From NCBI GenBank assembly GCA_964036045.1, contig OZ038382.1, positions 111,436,578 through 111,500,577 on the forward strand: 64,000 bases of DNA, in the 5' to 3' direction. Source of the DNA: Eutreptiella sp. 'Long Island Sound 2002'. Lineage: Eukaryota; Euglenozoa; Euglenophyceae; Eutreptiales; Eutreptiaceae. The notes under the pieces were generated by a model that was not told the DNA's origin, made no database searches, and saw nothing but the letters and a program-made list of their open reading frames with translations. The translations under genes and the position numbers were made by a program. Position 1 is the stretch's first letter; each line of letters starts with the position of its first letter. Of this stretch, positions 55,633 through 64,000 are shown in pieces.

Positions 55633-56203
55633 GGCCGGCCGAGGGACAGGAAAGAACCAACATCCCATGGGTCGGACACGCTGCGGCGACCCAGCCGACC
55701 CACCGGGCCAGTGGCAGGAGCGGTACTCCAAGGCCACAGGTCCAAGCCCGGCCAGGCTGCTTCGGGGACCATGGCAAACGTCGGGCGGAGCCATGGAAGC
55801 AACCGGTGACAGCCGAGCCGGTACACAGTCCAGGAGGGGGTCGCCTGCCCAGCGGAGCGGCCCAGCAACTCAAGCCACAAGGGTGAGGCGGTCGTACCAT
55901 AGACAAGCCGGAGCAATACCCCTTGTGGTGAGAGATACTCCGCACGGCTGGGCAGCCCCCAGAGCTGCCGCCCAAAGGAGGGGGCATGTGGCCCTACTCA
56001 TGGACACATGTGGGGACACCCTCCCACCTGGCACACCTGGACCGGCTGGCCGCGACACTGCCTTCCCAAGCACCTGCGGGAGCGGCTTAAGAGGCACCTG
56101 ACCTAGGGCAGTGGGAGGGACAGGACGTCCCCTTGGTAAGACCTTCTTCCTGCACTGTCAAAGGACGCATCCCGAGCTCCCGAAGATACCTACCTACCCT
56201 ACC
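55633..56203. other. LINE 3' region with short TACC-type tail
   Basis: No gene is seen. The last bases (about 56187-56203) are TACCTACCTACCCTACC and are followed directly by the MITE-B terminal repeat and MULE-flanking array. I take this as the 3' end of the LINE, by analogy with tetranucleotide tails of other non-LTR elements. Confidence 0.5.
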
Positions 56204-57748
56204 TGTACCTGTTTCGGCCGCCTAAGTAAACGTCTTGGGGGGGTAACTTGGCGCCACCGTAGAGTTTTCCAAATCCGTTTGGACCGCTGGAATGCCCAAG
56301 GTGTGTACTTTCCAAATATGAATTGCTGTGCTATGATGTTGTGCAACAGCTTGGACTGCTCGGACCGTTATGAGTCCGAGGTTGGTCAAAAAAATGACAA
56401 AATGTTTTTTTCCGTCCCGAATCGGTAAAAGTCCCAGGGGGGGTAACCTGGCGCCACAGTAGAGTTTTTCTAATCCGTTTGGACTGCTGAAATGCCAAAG
56501 TGTCTACTTTTGAAATATGCGTGGCCGTGCTAGGCTGTCTCACACCGGCTTGGAGCGGTCGATTCGTAATGCGTCAGAGATTTGGAGGGGTTGCACCATA
56601 GTAAGTCTTTAGGGGGTAGGGTTGTGCGAAGAGCACCAGCAGACCAAGAAACAGTCTGTGTGTAGAGGTACACAAGCAAACTTAATGGCATTTGAGATAG
56701 AATGTATCACCCCAAAAGCTGTGGCTGCATTTGCATCTGCAATGCCAAGGGCATAGTAGCCGATGCCCAGGGCATAGCAGTAGGTTGCCACAGTGGTTGC
56801 GTATATGACTGCGACAGCATTCCCTGTGGCAAAGGGGTTGGACATGAACTGCAGCTGTTTGCATCCGCCTGTCTTGCACTTCGGCAGGAGGGACAAACCC
56901 ATCCAACGTATGGAAGAGAGGGCCATCATGTACATCGTGGTTCAGCCAATTTGGTGTGATGGGCTCCACCGTCTGAGGGTTGTACGATGACACATCGTAC
57001 ATGGTAGTACCCATGTCTACTTGTACAAGAAAAGGTTGCAAAGTGTAGCTGGTCAAGCTTGCTTGCACCAACGGAATCACGGTGGGGATTGCTTTATTAA
57101 CCTTGGTTACCGTTTTTTTTGGATCATGAATTGCGAGGCAAGGGTTTTGAGTGCGCATTTGGCATTTCAGTAGCCTTTGTAAGGCTTCAAAAATTTTGTT
57201 CACCCTGCAGTGGCTGCGAACCTTGTTGCATAGGGCTTTCACCCACCGGTTTGTGTTCTCCCCCCTTTGAAAACTCTGAATACCGGCTGTGAAGCACGCC
57301 TAATGGTAGCAAAGTTGCCGAGTATTCAAATTTTTCCTTGCCCCAGGTTGATTCCAAACAATCTGGCGCGTCAGGATAAGCGTCCAACAGCGCATTCCAT
57401 TGGCGATGAAAAATCTGCTCATTGCACTCCTTGTGCACATCATGGAAAAGGGCCATCATAGCCTGGTACCTATGCTTGCCCATTTTTCGGAGCAACGTTT
57501 TATGGATGTTTTCAATGATGTGCCAGGTGCACCACAAGTGCCGTGTTTTCCTGATCAGTGCGCGAACTGCATTGGCACATGCGACATCTGCGTTAGTCAT
57601 TAACACTTGAGGGGCTGCGGGGACGTTGTTCAACCATTGGCGGAGCTGCCAATCATAATCACAATCCCTCTCCCTGAGGACCAGTGCCTGTGCGGTTAGC
57701 AAAAATTTTCCATGCTCATTAATGGTCGTGAAGCAGCCGAGGTGAAAA
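56204..57748. repeat. 1.55-kb direct repeat flanking the LINE, right copy
   Basis: It matches 26685-28231. It begins TGTACCTGTTTCGGCCGCCTAAG, the last 23 bp of MITE-B, then TAAAC in place of the TAAAA duplication. Two ~200-bp array units (56248 and 56447) and the MULE C-terminal region follow. Unlike the left copy, it continues beyond 57748 into the rest of the MULE gene. The MITE-B end here shows that MITE-B inserted before this duplication. Confidence 0.88.
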
Positions 57749-57843
57749 TATTGATTACAATTGTAAGTGTTATCATGCACAACAAGATAGTTGAACCTTT
57801 GCGCAATTTCCACTTGGCTTGGGGATAGCCCTTGGAAGTTTAC
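56575..57843 (-). pseudogene. MULE/FAR1-type transposase core, right copy
   Basis: On the minus strand the frame 57942-57187 carries LSPSQVEIAQRFNYLVVHDN with the first catalytic Asp, NCNQYFHLGCFTTINEHGKF, then TNADVACANAVRALI with the second Asp, then HLWCTWHIIENIHK. The C-terminal part continues after a one-base shift near 57290 (FTAGIQSFQRGENTNRW) into 57242-56682. Transposases of this kind cut and paste Mutator-like elements; the FAR1/FHY3 family derives from them. The N-terminal 20 residues of the annotated frame before VNFQG do not belong to the protein, because a neighbouring block is inverted. Left-copy homology ends at 57748. Confidence 0.88.
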
Positions 57844-58193
57844 AAAAGCCAACCTAGAACACACGGGGCACATACTTCCCTCCAAACGAGCACTAGCTCG
57901 TGAAAAACGTGTCCTGAAGAAGGAGTGGGTCACAATGATCAAAGATCATGGACACCTAGGTCTACCACCGTCCACCAGTCATGAGCTTCTAGAAAAACAC
58001 TTCGGTGAAGAGTTTTCAAATGCTCAAATTGAGCGCCGTGACATTTCAATCGTCTATTACAAATATGGATATAAAGCAGCAACTGACTGTCAAGACCTGT
58101 TGAATCGGTTCCTTGCTGCCAAAAAGAACGACCCACGTTGGGTGGTGGTACCTGAGACCGAGCAGGGCACTAACAGGTTGACACACTTGTTTT
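57844..58193 (+). pseudogene. Inverted block of the MULE transposase gene
   Basis: This ~350-bp block reads as transposase only on the plus strand, while both flanks read on the minus strand. It encodes LEHTGHILPSKRALAREKRV, KYGYKAATDCQDLLNRFLAA and KKNDPRWVVVPETEQ, ending TNRLTHLF. In FAR1/MULE proteins this region lies between the zinc-binding N-terminus and the first catalytic Asp. Flipping the block joins TNRLTHLF to VNFQGLSPSQ and FNRLDEN to KANLEHTGH, both in frame. The breakpoints share the short inverted match ACAAAA / TTGTTTT (57842-57847 and about 58188-58194). Confidence 0.85.
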
Positions 58194-58909
58194 CATCAAG
58201 ACGGTTGAAAATAAGACGACAAGAACACTTAGTTTTGCTTTCCTTAGTGTCTTCCTTCTTGTCCTTCTTGTCTTCTGCATCCCGAACTTCTACCTTCGGA
58301 AGTGGCAATTCTTGTTGCTCTTGTGGCACATTGACATTTTTCCAACGTTTCGTATAGCGGCTCCGTACCTTTTGGACGTCGCCACCTCCACTGGCCCCAC
58401 GTTCGTCTGGATGCCATTTCCGACCATAGGGACATTGTAGATAAAGGTATAATTCTTTTTTGGAGGTGCCGGTGACCAAGTCATAGTCCACTCTTTTGTT
58501 GATCTACTATGAATAAAATAGGTCACTTGTTATGAAAGGCCCAAAGGTGCATTGCAAAACGGATCAAAACAAAAGAATACCTCCGCGATCAGGTCTTTTT
58601 TGGAAAGATTCTTTCCAAAAGTGTCACCCACCCTAACAGGAGGGAGAGGTTCTTCTTCCTTGGTGTCCTCTTCTTGCCCCTCACTATCCCCAAGGAGACG
58701 TTGGAGGCCCCCTCCACCTCCTCAACTTCATGGGATTCTGCATCCGACAATCCCATGACATCTTCTTCTACTTTTGCATCTACTTGCATCTCTTCAATGT
58801 CATTAACTTCTTCTTCTTTGACTCTAAGGGATTTAGGTGAGTGGCATTTTGGGGACGATATATCACTCAGCAAATCAACATCAATAATTTTGGGCCTTTT
58901 GCCCCTCAT
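58194..58909 (-). pseudogene. MULE transposase N-terminus (acidic and zinc-binding-like region)
   Basis: ATG at 58909 (minus strand) starts MRGKRPKIIDVDLLSDISS, followed by a Glu/Asp-rich stretch and a basic patch GKKRTPRKK to about 58590. A second segment, 58491-58194, reads YDLVTGTSKKELYLYLQCPY through KTKCSCRLIFNRLDE, with paired cysteines typical of the FAR1-type N-terminus. Between them, 58492-58588 could be an intron (GTATTC near 58587, TTCATAG near 58509 on the minus strand), but the phase gives a stop. A decayed exon or a one-base error in the nearby A6 run is possible. A longer start at 59107 would add a repetitive N-terminus and is less likely. Confidence 0.6.
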
Positions 58910-58943
58910 GGTGCTATAGGCTTGCATTTTGTAACAACATCCT

Positions 58944-59075
58944 AAGGAGACAAATTTGAACAAATCTAAATTCTGAAATTTAAAGCCTAAGGAAACAAAT
59001 TTTGACGAATCTAAAATCTGAAAGTTAAAGGCTGAGGAGACAAATTGTGACAAATTTAAAATCTGAAATTTAACA
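58944..59075. repeat. 45-bp direct repeat, three copies
   Basis: GGAGACAAATTT or a variant occurs at 58946, 58991 and 59036, each followed by similar AT-rich sequence. It sits just upstream of the MULE start and may be leader sequence. Confidence 0.8.
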
Positions 59076-59830
59076 GATGTACCACACAATAACAACAGTA
59101 ACAACAATACAAATGTAGAAAAATGTAAAATATACTGTACTGTCCTATAATGGGCTGAAATTGACCAAAATATGGCTGCGGCGCCAAAATTTGCGGGTAA
59201 GCCCTTATCAGGAGAAAACCCGTTTCTCCGGATAACACTTGCGCGAAATCTGGCTGCGCGCCAGTCCCCCCAAACAAGATAAAATCAGCTTGTCCAAGGT
59301 CAGGCGTGTAGCAGTCCGGCGCTAGGATTTGGGGCCAACGGAGAAATTATCTTTTTCATCTTGAACAGTATGGATGCTTTTTTTATCTCAATCTGATCAC
59401 AATGTCTGCAGTTTTATCGTGGCACATTAAATTTGCGCCGTCTGCTTTGTTTTTGGATGCCGGGTGATGTTTGTTTTATATTGTGTCATCCAGTTACTGA
59501 AAGATTCAAGTTGGGCATTGTCAGTGCTTGTAAGCGCTCCATGGCCGTAATTTTCAAATCTCCAACTGAGGTCTGTTTCCTTGTAGCCTCGACCTAAGGT
59601 ATTGTCCTTCTAAGATTCAATGTCACCATTGCAGCATCACAAGCATGTGGGCAGATTTTGTGGAAGACTGGTGGCAAAACTCGGACGGTGCTTTTTTCAA
59701 TATGACGGCATTGCATACCCTCCACGACAATCACAGAGAGATCATGCTCCTTCTAATTACTGCTATACATGACGTTTTTGAGAAGCATTTGTTGCCGTAT
59801 GTAAGCAGAAGTGACGGTTAGTAAGTAACC
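59076..59830. other. AT-rich non-coding stretch right of the MULE
   Basis: It contains GC-rich patches at 59160-59290 (GCGCCAAAATTTGCGGG, CTCCGGATAACA) that partly mirror 24607-24680. No frame of note is present. The right end of the MULE element should lie here but cannot be fixed. Confidence 0.4.
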
Positions 59831-60239
59831 GTGTTGGAGAGACTGTTTTTTGGTACATGCGTGCAGCGTTCGATAGAAATTGGAACACTCGCATGGTGCT
59901 CATCGCGGCTCAGTTCATTGGGAAACGAAGCAAATATGAACATGATGTATTGTAGGCTGCTGCTAGAGCGCCTTCTGGAGGAGAATGGTAGGAAGTTGGC
60001 AGCGGCAAAGAGCAAAGAAAAGGATGGTAAGATATTGGTACGCTTGTTGATTGCCTCTTTGGTCCCTAAGGACACATCTTCTATTACAGTTGAGGTTCTT
60101 AAGGGGGCCACCAAACTGCTGCGCCGCAGACAACCTGGGGTGGCTGATTTTTTGAGGTTGAATGTCAATCGGGGCCAAATGTTGGCACCATTGGAGGAGT
60201 GGGTGGAGGACGCGGTTGTCATGTGTGGACCCAATGCTT
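59831..60239 (+). CDS. Unassigned ORF truncated by E3
   Basis: An open frame from ATG at 59831 runs into the E3 LTR at 60240; the apparent continuation to 60349 is LTR sequence. The genuine part is about 136 residues, helical and charged (MMYCRLLLERLLEENGRKLA, KILVRLLIASLVPKD, VLKGATKLLRRRQPG, LEEWVEDAVVMCG). No family is recognised. If E3 is complete, the rest of this frame would lie to its right, outside the window. It may be a second gene of the MULE element or a host gene; the sequence does not decide. Confidence 0.45.
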
Positions 60240-62587
60240 TGAAGCGGGTTCGGACCCCCGTGGCCATCTTTGGGTCACTTGGGGTGTGTATCTATGTGCC
60301 GGCAAGCCGCCATTGGCTGAAATCATACTCTCCCATCCACCTGACCTAACCTGATGTGATAGTGTGATAGGTTTGGCCATTCCGGCTATGAGCGGCCATA
60401 TTCAGTACCGAGGCGCCGCCAGCGGAGATTTATATATCGGAATATCAGGAATCAACAGGGTTTTATTATCATAATGTTTCCTTATTTTTCAGCCTTTCGT
60501 TCTGATGGTCAATGTATCGGCGACTGTCAGTTGGCTCGCGATTTTGCGTTAACCGAATGGTTAACTGTTATTTCCAGATATTTTGGCGGAAACCCCGATG
60601 AAGGGTCAGATTTCATCAGTAAAGGGTTCGTTGCTTCCGCAATTTTCTAAATATGCACTCGAAATTTTAATCTCAATTTTTCGCGATGTCGAAATCGGAT
60701 TTTCGACTTCGACATCGCCGCACTTGATTTGGTCTTCTTTGAGTGGTCATACTCCTTTCCCTATGCCCGAATCAGGTTTCCCTTATACTTGCCACCCATT
60801 TGACTTGGAGATATAAGGGAAACAAAAGTGAATCATGGGACCACTTTGAAGGGCCATATCTACGCGCGAGTGTGAGGAAAGCGAATAAGGAAGGTTGGGT
60901 TGCAAGCGCCTTAGTCTCAAGTTAATTTAAGAAGCATCAAACGCCTTTGGTGTGTACACATGCCCGATGTAGCAAGGGAGAATGGTCAAGAGGGTAGAAA
61001 GTGATATATAACTCTTGGACCGTGCAACTGAATATTTTATTGCGACTTTCGAGTGTACCGCATGAGTGTTGGGGTTGCATAGATACTTTCCTTGGGTTCC
61101 CACGTATTTTTAACGTGAAGTTATGTCCATGGAGGGGCAGGGCATACCATGGTGGGAGCCACTTTTGAGGGTATGTGTTATATGCATGGTATGTGCTTCG
61201 ATATGCTCACGCCCATGTTATATATCTTCGTGTGGCCGAGGAGATGGGGAGCCACACGTGACAAGGGCTTTGCCCATGTCCCAATTGTGTAATTCAAAGC
61301 GCTAGACTAAGTCTACCGCATATGTATTGCTCATGGTATGTTTGGCAAAGAGATCCATGGGTGCACTCCCATTTTCATGGGGCATGAAGATCTGAGTGGC
61401 GAAGGTATCTCCATGCGCCCGATTGGGGATCCAAGTGGGGGAATTGTTCGTAAATGGTTCCAATCATTTGTGTATTGAACCATGAGCGGATATCATGGGT
61501 GAGCATAGAGATATACTATCATGACAACTTTGTATTTGGACATATTTTCATGTTTTTGACCTCATTTTATGCTCATTTTTGTGTTTTATGTGCTCAACTG
61601 GTCGGCTAACAGTAAAGTGCCTAGAGATCCGTAAACTATGGTATGTTGCTTATATGTTGGCATATGCTTCGGTGTTGTACCTCACCATATGCCAGATCAC
61701 ATGGTCACTTTGGCTTGGCACACGAGGCCTCACAAAATTAGGTCTCAAACTCATGAGCTGACTTGTGAAGCATGCCATGTACATAACCGGAGAGGTTTCG
61801 GGGCCAATGATGGGATATTCTTGGGCATGGACCTTTGGTCTATATCACCCTTGTATACTACTTTCCGGTTTGACACATGCATGGAGCATTTGAATATTTG
61901 CCGTATGCATTTTTGAGTATATAATTGAATTTTGGGCAGTATGGTGTGATTTGCCTGATTTTGCCATGTTGTGAGTTCAAACTCATGGGGCAGTTCTCCA
62001 AGCCCATTCGACTCCAAGTCCAACCAAGGGTATGTCAGGGTAGGGTATGGTCCTGAGTGCCACTCTAGGCCATGACACGCCACCTCCCCTATTGGGCTAG
62101 GATTTAGAGGCTTGGGAGTAAACAGATTTTTGGGGTTTATGTAATGACTTGTGACACATGGCATTCAGCCATCTCAATGGACCTGGTTCAGGGCAATATG
62201 TGGGTGAGTCAATGGAAGATCTTGAGTCCAGGGAATGAGGGGTTTATGGCTGTGAATGTGCATGTTTACCTCTTTCCCCAACTTTGCTTTATTTGTGTTC
62301 ATATGCCAATTTCAGGGCTTTCTTCCTTGGTGCAATTCTTGTACATGCCCGCCACCGTGGGACGACCGGTGTGCTGAACGGAAGCCCGTAGTGTGGATTG
62401 GATTATTGCTGGATTTGTGGGATCTGGTTGCTGTTCGGAATTGAAGGAGGATTGTATTTTATTTTCTATATTTTTGGATTTTGGACCCTGGAATTTGAAG
62501 AATGCAATCGCTGATCCGGAGTAAATCAGCAGGGGTAACAGGCGGAAGGGGCACAGCGGGGGCCGGTCCTGGTAGGGACCTTCTTTA
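60240..62587 (+). repeat. E3 5' LTR (2348 bp)
   Basis: It is homologous over its length to the E1 LTRs and ends GGACCTTCTTTA. Its last 1.2 kb is closer to the fragment at 1-1205 than to E1, for example TTGGCTTGGCACACGAGGCC near 61710 and 330. Confidence 0.93.
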
Positions 62588-62605
62588 TGGTAGCAGAGGC
62601 GTACC
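62588..62605 (+). promoter_or_regulatory. E3 primer binding site
   Basis: TGGTAGCAGAGGCGTACC adjoins the LTR and differs from the E1 site at one position. Conservation in both copies supports a functional primer site. Confidence 0.8.
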
Positions 62606-62717
62606 TGCTGCCCCTACCTACCGCCGACCCGGGGACTTGGGCCCTTATGAGCCCTGCCCAAGTACGCCCCGGGTGCGTATTGTGGACTCGGTGGAGACCA
62701 CGCCGGAGATTGGAGCC

Positions 62718-64000
62718 ATAGAAGAACCGAGACGTTCAAGAGCATGGCGAACTCCAGAAGTTGAAGCCCGAAGAGAAGTACGACATTCGGGAAGAGGAGG
62801 ACGTGACATGGAGGACCTGGTCTCCATGTGTGAGCGTCGCTGCCGAAAGGCATGCAACCTCCCCTCCGCCGCGGAGGACTCTGATGAGGCCTGCCATTCA
62901 GGCAGCAGTGGAGGACGGGCCCGGCGCTACCGGAAGCGCGGGTCACCCAAGTCCGCGGCAAGGGACGCCGGGGCTATGGATACGGACCCTAGCCCGGTCA
63001 GGCTGTGGGAATCCGAGGGGCACTCCGAGGGTTATCGGACAGCCTATGAGCCACCTTCGGAGTCGGAGGAGACGGCCAGACCGCCCACAAGGGCGAACAC
63101 GGCCCCAGAACCCAGCCTGGAGCACGACGCCGAGGGCTTGGAGAGGCCAGCCAGGGCCCGGACGGCACCTGTGCCCCGGCACACGGGACCAGAGACGGAC
63201 GCCATAGGCGATACGCCCATGGGCGATGAGTCTGAGGCGCCGGGAACCGCGGGATGCGCCGGATCAGGCGGAAAGCAGGCTGAGTCCCACTGCGAGCACG
63301 TGTCCTTCCTCATGGGCAAGTACCCAAAGATGGGGATGGACGCCATCGTGCATCGCCTAGACCGCCTGGACAACGCGAAGGACGGTCTAGAGGAAGACGT
63401 CGCGGGGATCCTGGATGACCAGTCGGCCGCGGAGAAAGACATGGAGGAGCTGCGAGCGGAACGGGACCGGTACCGGGAGAATCTGGAGGTGGCCCTGGGA
63501 AAGCAGCAGCGAGTGGTGGACAGCCTCCTCCACCTGGTGGAGGACATGTCGGGACGCCTGAAAAGGCTAGAGGAGCTACAGCCCCTCGCCTCGGGTCCAG
63601 AGCTCCCGGCAAAGCCGGCCGCGGCAGAGCTGGTTGAGCGGGTTAAGACCCTCAGGAGCGCCATGGATAAACCCATGGGCGGCCCTGCAGAGGCACCCTA
63701 CGCGCCTCCGCGTGTTGACCCGGGTGCGCTGCCTTTTGTTCCCATGTTCAGCGAATCCACAATGCTCGGGGAACAAACGGCGCCGGCTGGGTCCATGCGG
63801 GAAGGGCACGCAACCAAACCCGAGGAGCCTGACGGTACAGATGTCCCATGCCACCCAGGATCCACCGCCCACTACGACTACCTATGCAGTTTATGCGGAA
63901 GAGGAGATCCAGAACCAGACCATGCAGGGGCGAACCATGGGAAGCGCCGACGGACATGGTCGAGGCCATCCAAGCGGAAACCTGTGGGCGAAGGACCCCA
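62718..64000 (+). pseudogene. gag: E3 Gag, partial (runs off the window)
   Basis: The codon matching the E1 gag ATG is ATA (62718), so the first in-frame ATG is 62808. From there the protein follows E1 Gag closely, including the coiled-coil segment (DMEELRAERDRYRENLEVAL) near 63440. One clear block differs: 63060-63130 reads SEETARPPTRANTAPE where E1 has other residues. At about 63811 a two-base loss relative to E1 (ACCAAACCC against ACCACGGACCC) shifts the frame, and the homologous reading continues in another frame to the window end. This copy therefore lacks its start and has a frameshift. The capsid and zinc knuckle lie beyond 64000. Confidence 0.85.

Larger units (their letters stand above)
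28232..56203 (+). mobile_element. 5'-truncated LINE (about 10.4 kb without the nested E2)
   Basis: LINE sequence starts inside the RT domain at 28232, directly abutting MULE sequence. It is interrupted by E2 (30386-47934), resumes at 47939 with RNase H and a CCHC finger, and is followed by several unassigned ORFs. It ends in a short TACC-type tail at 56203, next to MULE-flanking sequence. The 5' truncation and short tandem tail are typical of target-primed integration. Whether all of 49626-56203 belongs to the same element is inferred from the absence of any other junction. Confidence 0.7.
60240..64000 (+). mobile_element. E3: second E1-family gypsy element, 5' part
   Basis: It starts TGAAGCGGGTTCGG and has the same LTR, primer site and gag beginning as E1, running off the window. 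GCTT precedes the LTR (60236-60239) and would be the left target duplication. It has diverged from E1 more in the LTR than the two E1 LTRs have from each other. Confidence 0.93.

Noticed and set aside
54798-55987. 372- and 322-codon minus-strand frames with Cys-Pro-Gly repeats as a secreted or structural protein
   Set aside because: They are translations of the 65-bp minisatellite in different phases. The repeat length is not a multiple of three and every phase is open.
57791-58357. The full 188-codon plus-strand frame as an independent host gene
   Set aside because: Only its middle (57844-58193) is protein-like and matches the missing part of the flanking minus-strand transposase. Both ends are antisense transposase sequence.
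24600-59260. Terminal inverted repeats of the MULE at ~24607-24680 and ~59150-59260
   Set aside because: Partial inverse similarity (ATCCGGATAACG / CGTTTCTCCGGATAAC, GGCGCC motifs) is too short and interrupted to separate from chance, and no target duplication could be matched.
1-64000. tRNA, rRNA, CRISPR or bacterial operon features
   Set aside because: No tRNA cloverleaf, rRNA motif, repeat-spacer array or ribosome-binding-site spacing was recognised, and the element types are eukaryotic.

Overview
This 64-kb window is nuclear DNA of a eukaryote with a large, repeat-rich genome. I find no host gene that I can name and no tRNA, rRNA or CRISPR. Essentially everything recognisable is a transposable element or satellite-like repeat. 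The elements are chromodomain Ty3/gypsy LTR retrotransposons, a non-LTR retrotransposon (LINE) with an RNase H domain, a MULE-type DNA transposon and small inverted-repeat elements. Coding parts are GC-rich and the surrounding sequence AT-rich. A green alga or other protist would fit, but the sequence alone does not settle the lineage.

Left part (1-25 kb). A partial LTR (1-1205) is followed by a 194-bp tandem array (1900-3011) and a GC-rich tract (3012-6947) that ends in a (TTAC)n tail and carries a 1.2-kb inverted-repeat element (3426-4634). Next comes a minus-strand gag-like gene (23802 down to 21764, then 8568 down to 7105). It is split by a complete 13.2-kb plus-strand chromodomain Ty3/gypsy element, here E1 (8569-21763). 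E1 has two LTRs of exactly 2356 bp, a PBS, gag, protease, a 1420-codon RT/RNase H/integrase/chromodomain frame and a PPT. A 4-bp target duplication (CTGC) flanks E1, and removing E1 joins the split gene in frame.

Middle part (25-58.9 kb). A minus-strand MULE transposon lies in a ~200-bp tandem array that carries an 845-bp inverted-repeat element. A 5'-truncated LINE interrupts the MULE. The LINE is itself split by a 17.5-kb minus-strand chromodomain gypsy element, E2 (30386-47934), with 3.2-kb LTRs and a GTAC target duplication. Removing E2 restores the LINE reading frame. The LINE carries RT, RNase H and a CCHC finger, then several unrecognised ORFs and a 65-bp minisatellite. About 1.55 kb of MULE sequence is present once on each side of the LINE (26685-28231 and 56204-57748), arranged as a target-site duplication would be. 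In the right copy a ~350-bp block of the transposase gene is inverted.

Right part (58.9-64 kb). AT-rich sequence and a short open frame (59831-60239) are cut by a second member of the E1 family, E3 (60240 to beyond the window), with its 5' LTR, PBS and gag start.

Inferred order of events: the inverted-repeat element entered the tandem array, the LINE entered the MULE, E2 entered the LINE, and separately E1 entered the gag-like gene. E1 looks youngest because its LTRs are equal in length and nearly identical. E2 and the LINE are decayed; most of their internal stops are TGA.
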